This document shows, piece after piece, positions 44,150 through 51,913 of a stretch of 64,000 bases of DNA; positions within the stretch are counted from its first letter, which is position 1; each line of letters starts with the position of its first letter. This DNA is from Burkholderia savannae (GTDB lineage: Bacteria > Pseudomonadota > Gammaproteobacteria > Burkholderiales > Burkholderiaceae): positions 1,550,001 through 1,614,000 of the forward strand of contig NZ_CP013417.1 of the NCBI RefSeq assembly GCF_001524445.2, in the 5' to 3' direction. Under the pieces are notes generated by a model that was not told where the DNA came from, made no database searches, and worked only from the letters and a program-made list of their open reading frames with translations. The position numbers and the translations under genes are program-made.

Positions 44150-44653
44150 GTGATTCCGGAAACCCTATTCAATCTCGCGATGTACGTCGACGGGCGCGGC
44201 TTCGTCGGCCGCACGACCGAGGTGACGCCGCCGAAGCTGAAGATCAAGACGGACGACTTTCGTGCGGGCGGCATGGACGCCGCCGTCAAGACGGATCAAG
44301 GCATGGAGGCGCTCGAAGCGTCGTTCGCGATGTCGACGCTGGAGCGCGACGTGCTGAAGTTCTTCGGCATCGCGGACGGCACCGCGTTCAACGCCGCGTT
44401 TCGCGGGTCGTTTCGCGACATCAAGGGCGGCAGCAAGGCCATCGCGGTTCACATGCGCGGCATGCTGACCGAGGTCGATTCCGGCTCGTGGAAGCCGGGC
44501 GAGAAGGCGGAGATCAAATATGCCGTGTCGCTGAACTACTACAAGCTGGAGATCGCCGGCTCGGTCATGCATGAGATCGACGTGTTCGGCTTCGTGCGCG
44601 TGATCGACGGTGTCGACCAGCTCGCACAGGTGCGCCGCGATCTCGGCATGTAA
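44150..44653 (+). CDS. Tail tube protein FII
   Basis: 167 residues from GTG 44150. IPETLFNLAMYVDGRGFVGR, LKIKTDDFRAGGMDAAVKTD and LNYYKLEIAGSVMHEIDVFG match P2 FII. Forms the inner tube inside the sheath. Starts 10 bp after the sheath gene. Confidence 0.94.
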   Translation: MIPETLFNLAMYVDGRGFVGRTTEVTPPKLKIKTDDFRAGGMDAAVKTDQGMEALEASFAMSTLERDVLKFFGIADGTAFNAAFRGSFRDIKGGSKAIAVHMRGMLTEVDSGSWKPGEKAEIKYAVSLNYYKLEIAGSVMHEIDVFGFVRVIDGVDQLAQVRRDLGM

Positions 44654-44678
44654 CGCGCGGCAAAGCAACTTTGAACCC

Positions 44679-44704
44679 AAGGGGCGCTCAGCGCCCCTTT
44701 TTAC
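44679..44704 (+). terminator. Intergenic hairpin before the tail chaperone gene
   Basis: aaggggcgc (44679-44687) with gcgcccctt (44691-44699), loop tca, then TTTTT and actttgagg ahead of the next ATG. Same layout as the other late-region hairpins. Confidence 0.8.
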
Positions 44705-44718
44705 TTTGAGGAAACACG

Positions 44719-45021
44719 ATGGACACGATCACGATCAAGCTCGACTACCCGATCACGCTCGACGGCGTGCTGCGCGACACGCTGACGATGCGCCGCCCGA
44801 AGGTGCGCGACGTGCGCGGCGCGACCAAGCGTGCGCAGGACGACGACGAGCTGCGCGAGATCACGCTGTTCGCGATGCTCGCCGACGTCGCGCCCGACGA
44901 GCTGGAACAGATGGACATGGCCGATTACGTCGCGATGCAACGCGCGTACGACTCCTTTCGAACCCCTCGCCCGATTGCACGAAAAGACCGTCAAGGCGAT
45001 GGCGAAGCGCCTGCTGCGTGA
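44719..45021 (+). CDS. Tail assembly chaperone E
   Basis: 100 residues. ITIKLDYPITLDGVLRDTLT, MRRPKVRDVRGATKRAQDDD and ITLFAMLADVAPDELEQMDM match the phage tail E family. Sits between the tube and tape-measure genes, the conserved place for the chaperone. The product is probably also extended by frameshift (see next entry). Confidence 0.88.
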   Translation: MDTITIKLDYPITLDGVLRDTLTMRRPKVRDVRGATKRAQDDDELREITLFAMLADVAPDELEQMDMADYVAMQRAYDSFRTPRPIARKDRQGDGEAPAA

Positions 45022-45091
45022 GTGTTCGATCAGTCCGCAAGCGATCGATGACTTGACGCTTGAGGAGCTGGTGTGGTGGTTGACGGATTGA
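44719..45091 (+). CDS. Frameshift product E+E' (inferred)
   Basis: An overlapping frame shifted by +1 (or -2) continues from about 44957 to 45091 with good protein character: FEPLARLHEKTVKAMAKRLL, then ISPQAIDDLTLEELVWWLTD. P2 makes E+E' by a -1 shift; here the relation of frames is different. A candidate site is TTT CGA (44956-44961), where tRNA-Phe could slip from TTT to TTC. The product is inferred, not shown. Confidence 0.6.
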
Positions 45092-45108
45092 CGTGACAGG
45101 GAGCGGAG

Positions 45109-47508
45109 ATGGCACGCGAAATCGCGTTGGGGATCGTGATCGGCGGGGCGGTATCCGCGACGTTCGGCAAGGCGATCTCCGACACGCAATCGAAGATCGT
45201 CGGGCTGCGCAAGACGGCCGCTGAAAAAGGCATGTGGCAGCGCCAGATCGGCGAGACGATCAAGTTACAGGACGAGTTTCGCCGCCTGCATCGCGCGGGC
45301 GACAGCGCGGCCGAGACGATCCGGCGCAAGCTGGATTCGAATCTGCGGACGCTGCGCGACGCCGGCATCGAGGTCGACCGGCTCGATCGCGCGTATGCGC
45401 GGCTCGGCCGCACCGCGCGCGGGCTCGAACTGCGCGCAATGGGGCACGAGCGCCTGAGCGGCGGCCGGGAGGCGATGCGCGGCGCGGTCGGCGATTCGAT
45501 GAAGCTGACCGCCGCGATCGCGGTGCCGACGATGGTGTCGGCACAGTATCAGGCGATCATCCGCGACATCGCGATCAAGGCGGGCATCGCGCGCACGGGA
45601 GAAGAGCGCGCGATGTCCGAACGGATTCGGCGCGATGCGTTGGCCAACGGGATGAACCGCAACGAGCTGGCCGAGGCGGTCAATCAGATGGTGGCGGGCG
45701 GGATGGATCTCGACCGGGCGCTCGGCTTCGCGCCGGCGGTGGCGAAGTTCTCGATCGGCCAAGGCGCGACGAGCGTCGAGACGGCGAAGATGATCCAGGC
45801 GCTGGAGCAGAACGCGGACATCAAGGACCCGGCCGCGATGCTTAAGGCGCTGGAGGCGATCGCGTATCTCGGCAAGGAAGGCTCGTTCGAGTCGGTCGAC
45901 ATGGCTCGCTGGTTCCCGGTGCTGCTCGCGGAAATGAAGAAGATCGGCATCACGGGGCAGGACTCGGTGACGCAGCTGGGCGCGATGCTTCAGGTGCAGA
46001 TGAAGACGGCGGGCAACCCCGACGAAGCCGCGAACAACCTGAAGAACTGGTTCTCGAAAATCGGCTCGGGCGAGACGAAGCGCAACTACGAGAAAGCCGG
46101 CGTCGACTACGAAGCGAAGATGAAGGAGGCGATCGGCAAGGGCTGGTCGACGCTCGAAGCGTCGTTCGTGCTCGCGCGCGCGTACATCGAGCGGGTCGAT
46201 CCGGCGAAGGCGAAGCAGTTGGCCGAGGCGGCGAAGTCGATCAACGCCGAGCTGGATCCGGCGAAGCGTCAGAAGCAGATTCGCGCGTTCGAAGAGACGA
46301 TGAAGACGGGCGACCTGTTTACCGACATGCAGGTCAAGGCGGCGCTTACCGCGTACTTGCAGAACGCCGACCTCTACACGAATCTGAAACGCAACGCCGC
46401 ATCGGCGAGCGGCGAGATTGAGAAGGATCTCAACGACCGCCGCGCTGCGTCCAAGCAGATCTGGAAAGAGGTCGTCGAGCAGTGGGACGAGGCGATGCGC
46501 AGCATCGGCGACGCGTTGCGGCCGGTGACGGATCTGGCGGGCGAGCAGGCGAAGAAAGCCGGCGCGAAGGTGCGCGACATCGTCGATGCGTCGCCGCGCG
46601 CGGCGGCGGCCGTCATCGGCGTCGCGGGGGCGGCGATCGCGCATCGCGGTGCGCGTGCGGCGTGGTCGATCGGTCGCGGCGTGCTCGACGTCGCGCGTGG
46701 CGCGCGGATGGCGCGGGGCGGCGGCGGGAAGGGCGGCAAGGGAGCGAAGCCGGGGCGCGGTGGGCCGGCGCTCGATGCGCTCGGCGCGGCGGCCAGCGGC
46801 GTGCAGCGTGTCTTCGTCGTCAACCTGCCGGGCGGCGGCATCGGCGGCGGCTCCGTCGGCGATCTGATCGAGGGCGTGGCGAGCGGCAAGGCGGGCCGGG
46901 CCGGACGCTTCGGGCGGCTCGGCCGGGCGCTGGGCGGTATGGCGGGCCGCGTGTTGCCGTACGCGGGCAAGATCGCGCTCGCGGGCACGGTGCTGAAGGT
47001 CGGGCTCGCTGCAAAGGACGCTTACGCGGTCGCGGCCGGCGACGATCCACGCGCGCGGAAGGCCGAGAACTTCGCGGGTATCGGCGGCAGTCTCGCGGGC
47101 GGTGTGGTCGGTGCGAAGCTCGGCGCGGCGATCGGCGCGTTCGGCGGGCCGATTGGCGCTGCGATCGGCGGCGTCGCGGGCGGGGCGATCGGCACCTTCG
47201 CCGGTCAGAAGCTGCTCGGGGCGCTCACGCGATGGGCGTTCCAGCATCGCGGCGACACGCCCGAAGCCGCGCGCGCGGTCGCGAACGCGAAAGCGCTTGT
47301 CGAGCCCGGCGTCGCCGAGCGGCGCGCGTTCAAGGTCGAGCAGCAAAACAGCTTTGCGCCGGTCTTCAACATCAAGCTGGAGGGCGGTAGCGATCAGGCG
47401 ATGGCCGACCGGCTGCTCGCGCGGATCAATCCGCAGATCCAGCGGGCGATGACCCAATCAATGAACAACAACAACCGGTCGGCGCTGTTCGACGCGCCGC
47501 ACCTGTAG
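45109..47508 (+). CDS. Tail tape measure protein T
   Basis: 799 residues, starting MAREIALGIVIGGAVSATFG. Long helical N-terminal half, hydrophobic Gly/Ala stretches at about residues 485-510 and 640-710 (KIALAGTVLKVGLAAKDAY; LGAAIGAFGGPIGAAIGGVA), and a short C-terminal domain. Sets tail length and is delivered into the cell. Directly after the chaperone E/E' genes, preceded by GGAGCGGAG. Confidence 0.93.
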   Translation: MAREIALGIVIGGAVSATFGKAISDTQSKIVGLRKTAAEKGMWQRQIGETIKLQDEFRRLHRAGDSAAETIRRKLDSNLRTLRDAGIEVDRLDRAYARLGRTARGLELRAMGHERLSGGREAMRGAVGDSMKLTAAIAVPTMVSAQYQAIIRDIAIKAGIARTGEERAMSERIRRDALANGMNRNELAEAVNQMVAGGMDLDRALGFAPAVAKFSIGQGATSVETAKMIQALEQNADIKDPAAMLKALEAIAYLGKEGSFESVDMARWFPVLLAEMKKIGITGQDSVTQLGAMLQVQMKTAGNPDEAANNLKNWFSKIGSGETKRNYEKAGVDYEAKMKEAIGKGWSTLEASFVLARAYIERVDPAKAKQLAEAAKSINAELDPAKRQKQIRAFEETMKTGDLFTDMQVKAALTAYLQNADLYTNLKRNAASASGEIEKDLNDRRAASKQIWKEVVEQWDEAMRSIGDALRPVTDLAGEQAKKAGAKVRDIVDASPRAAAAVIGVAGAAIAHRGARAAWSIGRGVLDVARGARMARGGGGKGGKGAKPGRGGPALDALGAAASGVQRVFVVNLPGGGIGGGSVGDLIEGVASGKAGRAGRFGRLGRALGGMAGRVLPYAGKIALAGTVLKVGLAAKDAYAVAAGDDPRARKAENFAGIGGSLAGGVVGAKLGAAIGAFGGPIGAAIGGVAGGAIGTFAGQKLLGALTRWAFQHRGDTPEAARAVANAKALVEPGVAERRAFKVEQQNSFAPVFNIKLEGGSDQAMADRLLARINPQIQRAMTQSMNNNNRSALFDAPHL

Positions 47509-47516
47509 GAGAGGCG

Positions 47517-48398
47517 ATGGATTTCGTGAAGAGCATCACGCAGGCGGCGACGCAGGCCAGCATTGCGGCCGAGCGCGCGCAGCACGTGAACCGCGTCTAC
47601 GAGCGCAATCGCGCGGCGAGCCGGAACACGGTCGACACGTTGACGAAGCTCGCGACCGGCAACCTGACGTCGGCCGCCGAGCTGCTGAACGGTGCGAGCA
47701 GCGCGCTATCGGTCGCAACCGATCTGAGCCCGAAGGTGGGCGAGGTGACGCGCGGGTTTCGCGCGACGGCCGGCGCGGTCGGCAGCGTGCTGCGGATCGC
47801 GAACGCCTCGAACCATCCGCAGATTCACGCGGCGGCGCAAACCGTGACGACGGCGCTGAAGGGCGCTGAAACGCAGTTTGCCGCCGTCGTCGGCTCCGAT
47901 AACGCGAAGGCCGTGAAATCCGTGTTGCAGGCGACCGGACTCGGCGCGGCGTTCGATGCGTTGGGCGGCGACGCTTCGTCGGCGACCCCTCATCTGCTGA
48001 CGCTGACGACCGACGAGGGGCGGCGCTTTAACTTCGGGCTGTCGACGGCCGCGTTCGACAAGCTGCGGCGCACGACCCGCTACAAGGTCGCCTCGCAAGA
48101 GCGCCTGAACCGGCCGGAAGCGTTGCAGGCGGTGAGTCAGGGCGGCGAAACGATCGTGCTGTCCGGCGTCGTGTTCCCGGCGCTCGGGGCGGGCGCGCGC
48201 CAGTTGGAGGCATTGCGCGCGATCGGCGGGCAGATGAAGCCGGTGCAACTGACGGGCGGCACGGGCGACGTGTTCGGGCGGTGGTATCTGCAATCGATCG
48301 AGGAAGAACAGGAGGCGCTCATGTCGGACGGAGCGCCACGCAAGCAAACCTTCAGTCTGGAGTTTGGCCGCTATGGCGAGGACTTTAAGAACATCTGA
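47517..48398 (+). CDS. Tail protein U, P2 gpU-like, with N-terminal extension
   Basis: 293 residues; the last about 140 (LLTLTTDEGRRFNFGLSTAA, GGETIVLSGVVFPALGAGAR, DGAPRKQTFSLEFGRYGED) are gpU, which caps the tail. The first about 150 residues are helical and Ala-rich and are not in P2 gpU. The end overlaps gene X. Confidence 0.88.
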   Translation: MDFVKSITQAATQASIAAERAQHVNRVYERNRAASRNTVDTLTKLATGNLTSAAELLNGASSALSVATDLSPKVGEVTRGFRATAGAVGSVLRIANASNHPQIHAAAQTVTTALKGAETQFAAVVGSDNAKAVKSVLQATGLGAAFDALGGDASSATPHLLTLTTDEGRRFNFGLSTAAFDKLRRTTRYKVASQERLNRPEALQAVSQGGETIVLSGVVFPALGAGARQLEALRAIGGQMKPVQLTGGTGDVFGRWYLQSIEEEQEALMSDGAPRKQTFSLEFGRYGEDFKNI

Positions 48399-48579
48399 CG
48401 GCGACGTGCTCGACACGCTCTGCTATGCCGCCTACGGCACGCTGAGCGGGACCGTCGAAGCCGTCTACGAGGCGAATCCGGGCCTCGCGCGCGAACCGCA
48501 GCCGTTCCGCTCGGGCGTGCTGATCACGCTGCCGGATCTCGACGCGCCGCGCGATGAACCGATTCAGCTTTGGTCGTGA
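48373..48579 (+). CDS. Tail protein X, LysM-like
   Basis: 68 residues from ATG 48373. GDVLDTLCYAAYGTLSGTVE, VYEANPGLAREPQPFRSGVL and ITLPDL match the P2 tail protein X family. Overlaps the end of U by 26 bp, as commonly seen. Confidence 0.9.
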   Translation: MARTLRTSDGDVLDTLCYAAYGTLSGTVEAVYEANPGLAREPQPFRSGVLITLPDLDAPRDEPIQLWS

Positions 48580-48588
48580 GGGCGGGCG

Positions 48589-49641
48589 ATGCAGGCGATA
48601 TTCCAGATCATCGCGAACGGCGCGGACATCACGCGCACGATTCAGGACCGCGTGCTGCGGATCCGGACGACGGACAAGCCCGGCCTCGAGGCGGACGAGT
48701 GCGAGATCGAGCTCGACGACCGCGACGGCGTGATCCGCTTCCCGCCGAAGGGCGCGACGCTGAAGATCTCGCTCGGTTGGGAAGGGCAAGGGCTGTCGTT
48801 GCTCGGCGAGTACGCGATCGACGAGATCGTGTTGCGCGGGCCGCCTGCGACGGTGGCGATCCGGGGGCGGCCGGCGAATCTGCGGGCGACGTCGAAGACG
48901 CACCGCTACGGCAGTTGGTCGAACGCGAAGCTCGCCGACGTCGTCGGCGACATCGCCCGGCGCAACAAGTGGGCGGCTGCATGCTCGATCGACGTGGTCG
49001 TGCCGCGTGCGGATCAGTTCGGCGAAAGCGACCTGCACTTCGTCACGCGGATCGCGCGGCAGTACGGGGCGACGGCGACCGTGAAGGCCGGCAAGCTGAT
49101 CGTCACACCGATCGGCGGCGGCAAGAGCACGAGCGGCAAGGTGCTGCCGGCGCTCGTGCTCGCGCCGGAGCAACTGATCGACTACGAGATTGCGTTTCCG
49201 GATCGCGCGAGCTTCGCAGCCGTGCGCACGAAGGTGCATGACGCGAAGTCGGGCAAGAAGATCGATCTCGTGATCCCGAATCCGGATGCACCGCCGGGCG
49301 CTGCAGCGATCCATACCGAGCGGCACGCATTTGCCAGTCCGCAGGCGGCGAAGGCCGCGGCGTCCGCGCGACTGGCGAAGCTGAACCGGCACACGGCCAC
49401 GAGCCGCTTGCGGATGCTCGGCCGCGCCGATGTGTCAGCAGAGAAAACCGTGACGCTGAAGGGTTTCAAGCGCGATGCGGACGGCGATTTCCTCGTCGAG
49501 TCGGTGACGCACGAGTACGCCGGGCGTAGTTGGGAGACGGAAGTCGTGCTGAACGCCGGCAACAAGGGTAAGGCGAAGGCCGGACACGGCAAGAAGCAGG
49601 CGAAGAAGATCAATCTCGTCATCCCCGCGCCGCAGCCGTAA
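48589..49641 (+). CDS. Late gene D protein (baseplate hub), P2 gpD-like
   Basis: 350 residues. IIANGADITRTIQDRVLRIR, EADECEIELDDRDGVIRFPP, LRATSKTHRYGSWSNAKLAD, and ESDLHFVTRIARQYGATATV are family segments. Despite the old name late control D, it is the hub beneath the spike. Lys/Gly-rich C-terminus. Confidence 0.93.
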   Translation: MQAIFQIIANGADITRTIQDRVLRIRTTDKPGLEADECEIELDDRDGVIRFPPKGATLKISLGWEGQGLSLLGEYAIDEIVLRGPPATVAIRGRPANLRATSKTHRYGSWSNAKLADVVGDIARRNKWAAACSIDVVVPRADQFGESDLHFVTRIARQYGATATVKAGKLIVTPIGGGKSTSGKVLPALVLAPEQLIDYEIAFPDRASFAAVRTKVHDAKSGKKIDLVIPNPDAPPGAAAIHTERHAFASPQAAKAAASARLAKLNRHTATSRLRMLGRADVSAEKTVTLKGFKRDADGDFLVESVTHEYAGRSWETEVVLNAGNKGKAKAGHGKKQAKKINLVIPAPQP

Positions 49642-49662
49642 CGCGGACGCAGGGCATACAGC

Positions 49663-49697
49663 AGAGCCGCTCACGGGCAACCGGAGCGGCTCTTTCT
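49663..49697 (+). terminator. Intergenic hairpin before the lysis genes
   Basis: agagccgctc (49663-49672) with gagcggctct (49684-49693), then ttctatttgtggag leading to the holin start. Fifth hairpin of this layout. Confidence 0.8.
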
Positions 49698-49716
49698 ATT
49701 TGTGGAGTCAATCACT

Positions 49717-49911
49717 GTGAAAAGCGAAATTGCGGCGAGCGCTGCGAAGAGCGCCCCGCCGGTTGCGTCGTCGCTGTGGCTGTGGGCATCGGGGCACGAC
49801 GCGAACTGGTGGGCGTCGCTGCTCGTGTCGATTCTGACGGGCGGCTACATCTGCCTTCAGTGCTACTACATGATCAAGAACAAGGGGCGTCGAGGTGGCA
49901 AGCATGGTTAA
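49717..49911 (+). CDS. Holin
   Basis: 64 residues from GTG 49717 with GTGGAG upstream. One strong transmembrane helix (WASLLVSILTGGYICLQCYY) and a basic C-terminus (KNKGRRGGKHG). Located directly before the lysozyme gene and overlapping it by 8 bp. Forms or triggers the membrane lesion at lysis. Confidence 0.8.
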   Translation: MKSEIAASAAKSAPPVASSLWLWASGHDANWWASLLVSILTGGYICLQCYYMIKNKGRRGGKHG

Positions 49912-50401
49912 GGTGCCGAAGAAGACGCTTGCCGGCGTCGTCGGCGCGATCTCGGCGGGTGTGCTGACGGTGGTCGTGCCGAAGTTCGAGGGCGTCAAGC
50001 TGGTGGGCTATCTCGACCCGGTCGCTATTCCGACGAAGTGCATGGGCGACACGCGCGACGTCGTCGTCGGCAGGGTGTACAGCGAGGCCGAGTGCCGCGC
50101 GTCACTCGAAACGCAACTGATTGCGCACGCCGAACCCGTGCTGCGTTGCACGCCGGGGCTGAAGGATCGTCCGTATCAGCTCGCGGCGGCCGTGAGCTTT
50201 GCATACAACGTCGGCGCGAACGCCTACTGCGCCAGCACGACGGCGAAGCGCTTCAACGTGGGCGACCTGCGCGGCGCATGCCGCGCGATCAACGAGTCCG
50301 ACGACGGTCGCCCGCAATGGGTGACGGCGCGGGGCCGGGAGTTGCCCGGCTTGGTGAAGCGGCGCGCGGAAGAGCGCGCGATCTGTGAGCGGGGGCTGTG
50401 A
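49904..50401 (+). CDS. SAR endolysin, lysozyme family (GH24)
   Basis: 165 residues from ATG 49904. A weakly hydrophobic N-terminal segment (LAGVVGAISAGVLTVVV) looks like a signal-anchor-release sequence. Catalytic Glu in KFEG, then YLDPVAIPTKCMGDT with the Asp/Thr of the E-D-T triad. Cleaves peptidoglycan. Stop overlaps the Rz start (TGATG). Confidence 0.9.
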   Translation: MVKVPKKTLAGVVGAISAGVLTVVVPKFEGVKLVGYLDPVAIPTKCMGDTRDVVVGRVYSEAECRASLETQLIAHAEPVLRCTPGLKDRPYQLAAAVSFAYNVGANAYCASTTAKRFNVGDLRGACRAINESDDGRPQWVTARGRELPGLVKRRAEERAICERGL

Positions 50402-50946
50402 TGCCGAAAGCAACCCCGTATCTGTTGGCCGCGCTGCTTGGCATGGCGGCTGGCGCTGGGATTGAACACCTGATCGGCGCACGCCGGCTTGCCGACGAGC
50501 AGGTCGCGCGAGCGCTCGATGCGCAACGGCACGCCGAGGCGTTGGACGCGATCTCGCACGCGGCGCTCGACGCCGAACAGCGTGCGATCGCCGCGCACGA
50601 TGCGGCGGCGTCGGCGGTGGCCGCCGTCGACCAACGAACCACGAAGGAGAGGAACGAGCATGAAGCCGAGAATCGCAGCCTGCGGGCTGCTCTTGCCGCT
50701 GGCACTGAGCGGCTGCGCGTCGCCGTCCGAAACTGCACGGCAGCCGATCGCGACGGCATGTCCGGCGCTTCCAGCGCCGCCGGCATGGGCGATGGTGCCG
50801 CCGCCTTCGCAGACGTCGACGCAGCGGTTGCGGAACGCGTTTTCGGCGTCGCCGGAGACGATCAGCTCGAGATCGACAAACTGACGGCTCTACAGGGCTA
50901 TGTGTGTGCGGTTCGGCCCGAAACGCCGAGCTGCGAGCGGAAGTAA
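50401..50946 (+). CDS. Inner-membrane spanin Rz
   Basis: 181 residues. N-terminal membrane anchor (YLLAALLGMAAGAGIEHLI), then a long coiled coil (DEQVARALDAQRHAEALDAI). Together with Rz1, which is encoded inside it, it fuses the inner and outer membranes at lysis. Confidence 0.85.
   Translation: MPKATPYLLAALLGMAAGAGIEHLIGARRLADEQVARALDAQRHAEALDAISHAALDAEQRAIAAHDAAASAVAAVDQRTTKERNEHEAENRSLRAALAAGTERLRVAVRNCTAADRDGMSGASSAAGMGDGAAAFADVDAAVAERVFGVAGDDQLEIDKLTALQGYVCAVRPETPSCERK
50660..50884 (+). CDS. Outer-membrane spanin Rz1 (nested in Rz)
   Basis: 74 residues in the +1 frame inside Rz. MKPRIAACGLLLPLALSGCA is a lipoprotein signal with lipobox LSGC; the mature part is Pro-rich (ALPAPPAWAMVPPPSQ). 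AAGGAGAGGAA precedes the ATG. Completely embedded in Rz, as in lambda. Confidence 0.85.
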   Translation: MKPRIAACGLLLPLALSGCASPSETARQPIATACPALPAPPAWAMVPPPSQTSTQRLRNAFSASPETISSRSTN

Positions 50947-50956
50947 CGAGAAACAG

Positions 50957-50999
50957 GGCGACCGGCCTGCGTGCTGTAACACGCGTGCCGGTCGCCTTT
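50957..50999 (+). terminator. Terminator after the lysis genes
   Basis: gcgaccggc (50958-50966) pairs with gccggtcgc (50987-50995), extended by one G-C pair, followed by ctttcc. Follows the Rz stop by about 10 bp. Confidence 0.65.
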
Positions 51000-51089
51000 C
51001 CACTGTCTGAGCCAGTGAATCGGCCAAGGCCCTGCTACCTACCGGTAGGCGGGCCGGATTCTACATCAAGTTTAAAAACGGCTTTCACA

Positions 51090-51878
51090 ATGGCAAATCC
51101 GATTATTCCGTGGATCGGCGGCAAGCGCCGCCTTGCAGATCACATCATTCCGCGTTTTCCGAAGCACGATTGCTACGTCGAAGTGTTTGCGGGCGGGGCT
51201 GCGCTTTACTTCATGCGACCGCCGGCCAAGGTCGAGGTGATCAACGACATCAACGGCGAGCTGGTGAACCTGTATCGCGTCGTTCAGCACCACCTCGAAG
51301 AGTTCGTGCGTCAGTTCAAATGGGCGCTGACGAGCCGGCAGGTGTTCGAATGGCTCAAGCACACGGTCCCGGAAACGCTCACCGATATCCAGCGTGCGGC
51401 ACGGTTCTACTACCTTCAGAAAAGTTGCTTTGGCGGGAAGCTCGAAGGGCAGACGTTCGGGACACGAACGGAGCATCCGCCTGGGTTGAATCTGCTGCGC
51501 ATCGAGGAGGAGCTATCGGCGGCGCACATTCGCCTTGCGAATGCATACATCGAGCGGCTCGATTGGGCGACCTGCATCGATCGTTACGACCGGCCGCACA
51601 CGCTGTTCTATCTCGATCCGCCGTACTTCGAGACGGAAGGGTACGGCGTTGCGTTTCCGTTCGTGGAATACGAGAAGATGGCCGAGCGGCTGCGATCGAT
51701 CAAGGGGCGCGCGATCGTCAGCCTCAACGACCATCCGGAGATCCGGCGCGTGTTCGCCGGCTTCCACATCGAGAGCGTGCCGATTCAGTACACGATAGGC
51801 GGCGGGAAGGGCGTCGAGCGGCGCGAGCTGATCATTTTCAGTTGGGACGATTCAACCGAGCCGGCCGGGTTGTTTTGA
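51090..51878 (+). CDS. DNA adenine methylase, Dam/D12 family
   Basis: 262 residues from ATG 51090 (MANPIIPWIGGKRRLADHII). AdoMet-binding motif I-like WIGGK and VEVFAGGAALYF, target motif IV DPPY in FYLDPPYFETEG. Methylates adenine N6, probably protecting phage DNA or altering transcription. No restriction partner nearby, so it is an orphan enzyme. Ribosome site weak. It begins the right-hand cargo arm after the lysis genes. Confidence 0.9.
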   Translation: MANPIIPWIGGKRRLADHIIPRFPKHDCYVEVFAGGAALYFMRPPAKVEVINDINGELVNLYRVVQHHLEEFVRQFKWALTSRQVFEWLKHTVPETLTDIQRAARFYYLQKSCFGGKLEGQTFGTRTEHPPGLNLLRIEEELSAAHIRLANAYIERLDWATCIDRYDRPHTLFYLDPPYFETEGYGVAFPFVEYEKMAERLRSIKGRAIVSLNDHPEIRRVFAGFHIESVPIQYTIGGGKGVERRELIIFSWDDSTEPAGLF

Positions 51879-51885
51879 CGCGTGC

Positions 51886-51910
51886 AGCCGGCGCGGCAAT
51901 CGCGCCGGCT
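51886..51910. terminator. Hairpin between convergent genes
   Basis: agccggcgcg (51886-51895) and cgcgccggct (51901-51910), perfect 10-bp stem with 5-base loop, between the ends of the methylase and the immunity gene. No U-tract follows on either strand, so strength is uncertain. Confidence 0.55.
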
Positions 51911-51913
51911 GGC

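Noticed and set aside
45265..47457. Long minus-strand frame across the tape measure gene
   Set aside because: Arg/Asp/Leu-rich antisense shadow of the tape measure protein, lacking any domain or ribosome site.
51886..51910. 10-bp hairpin as a rho-independent terminator
   Set aside because: Kept only as a weak terminator: the stem is perfect but no U-tract follows on either strand.
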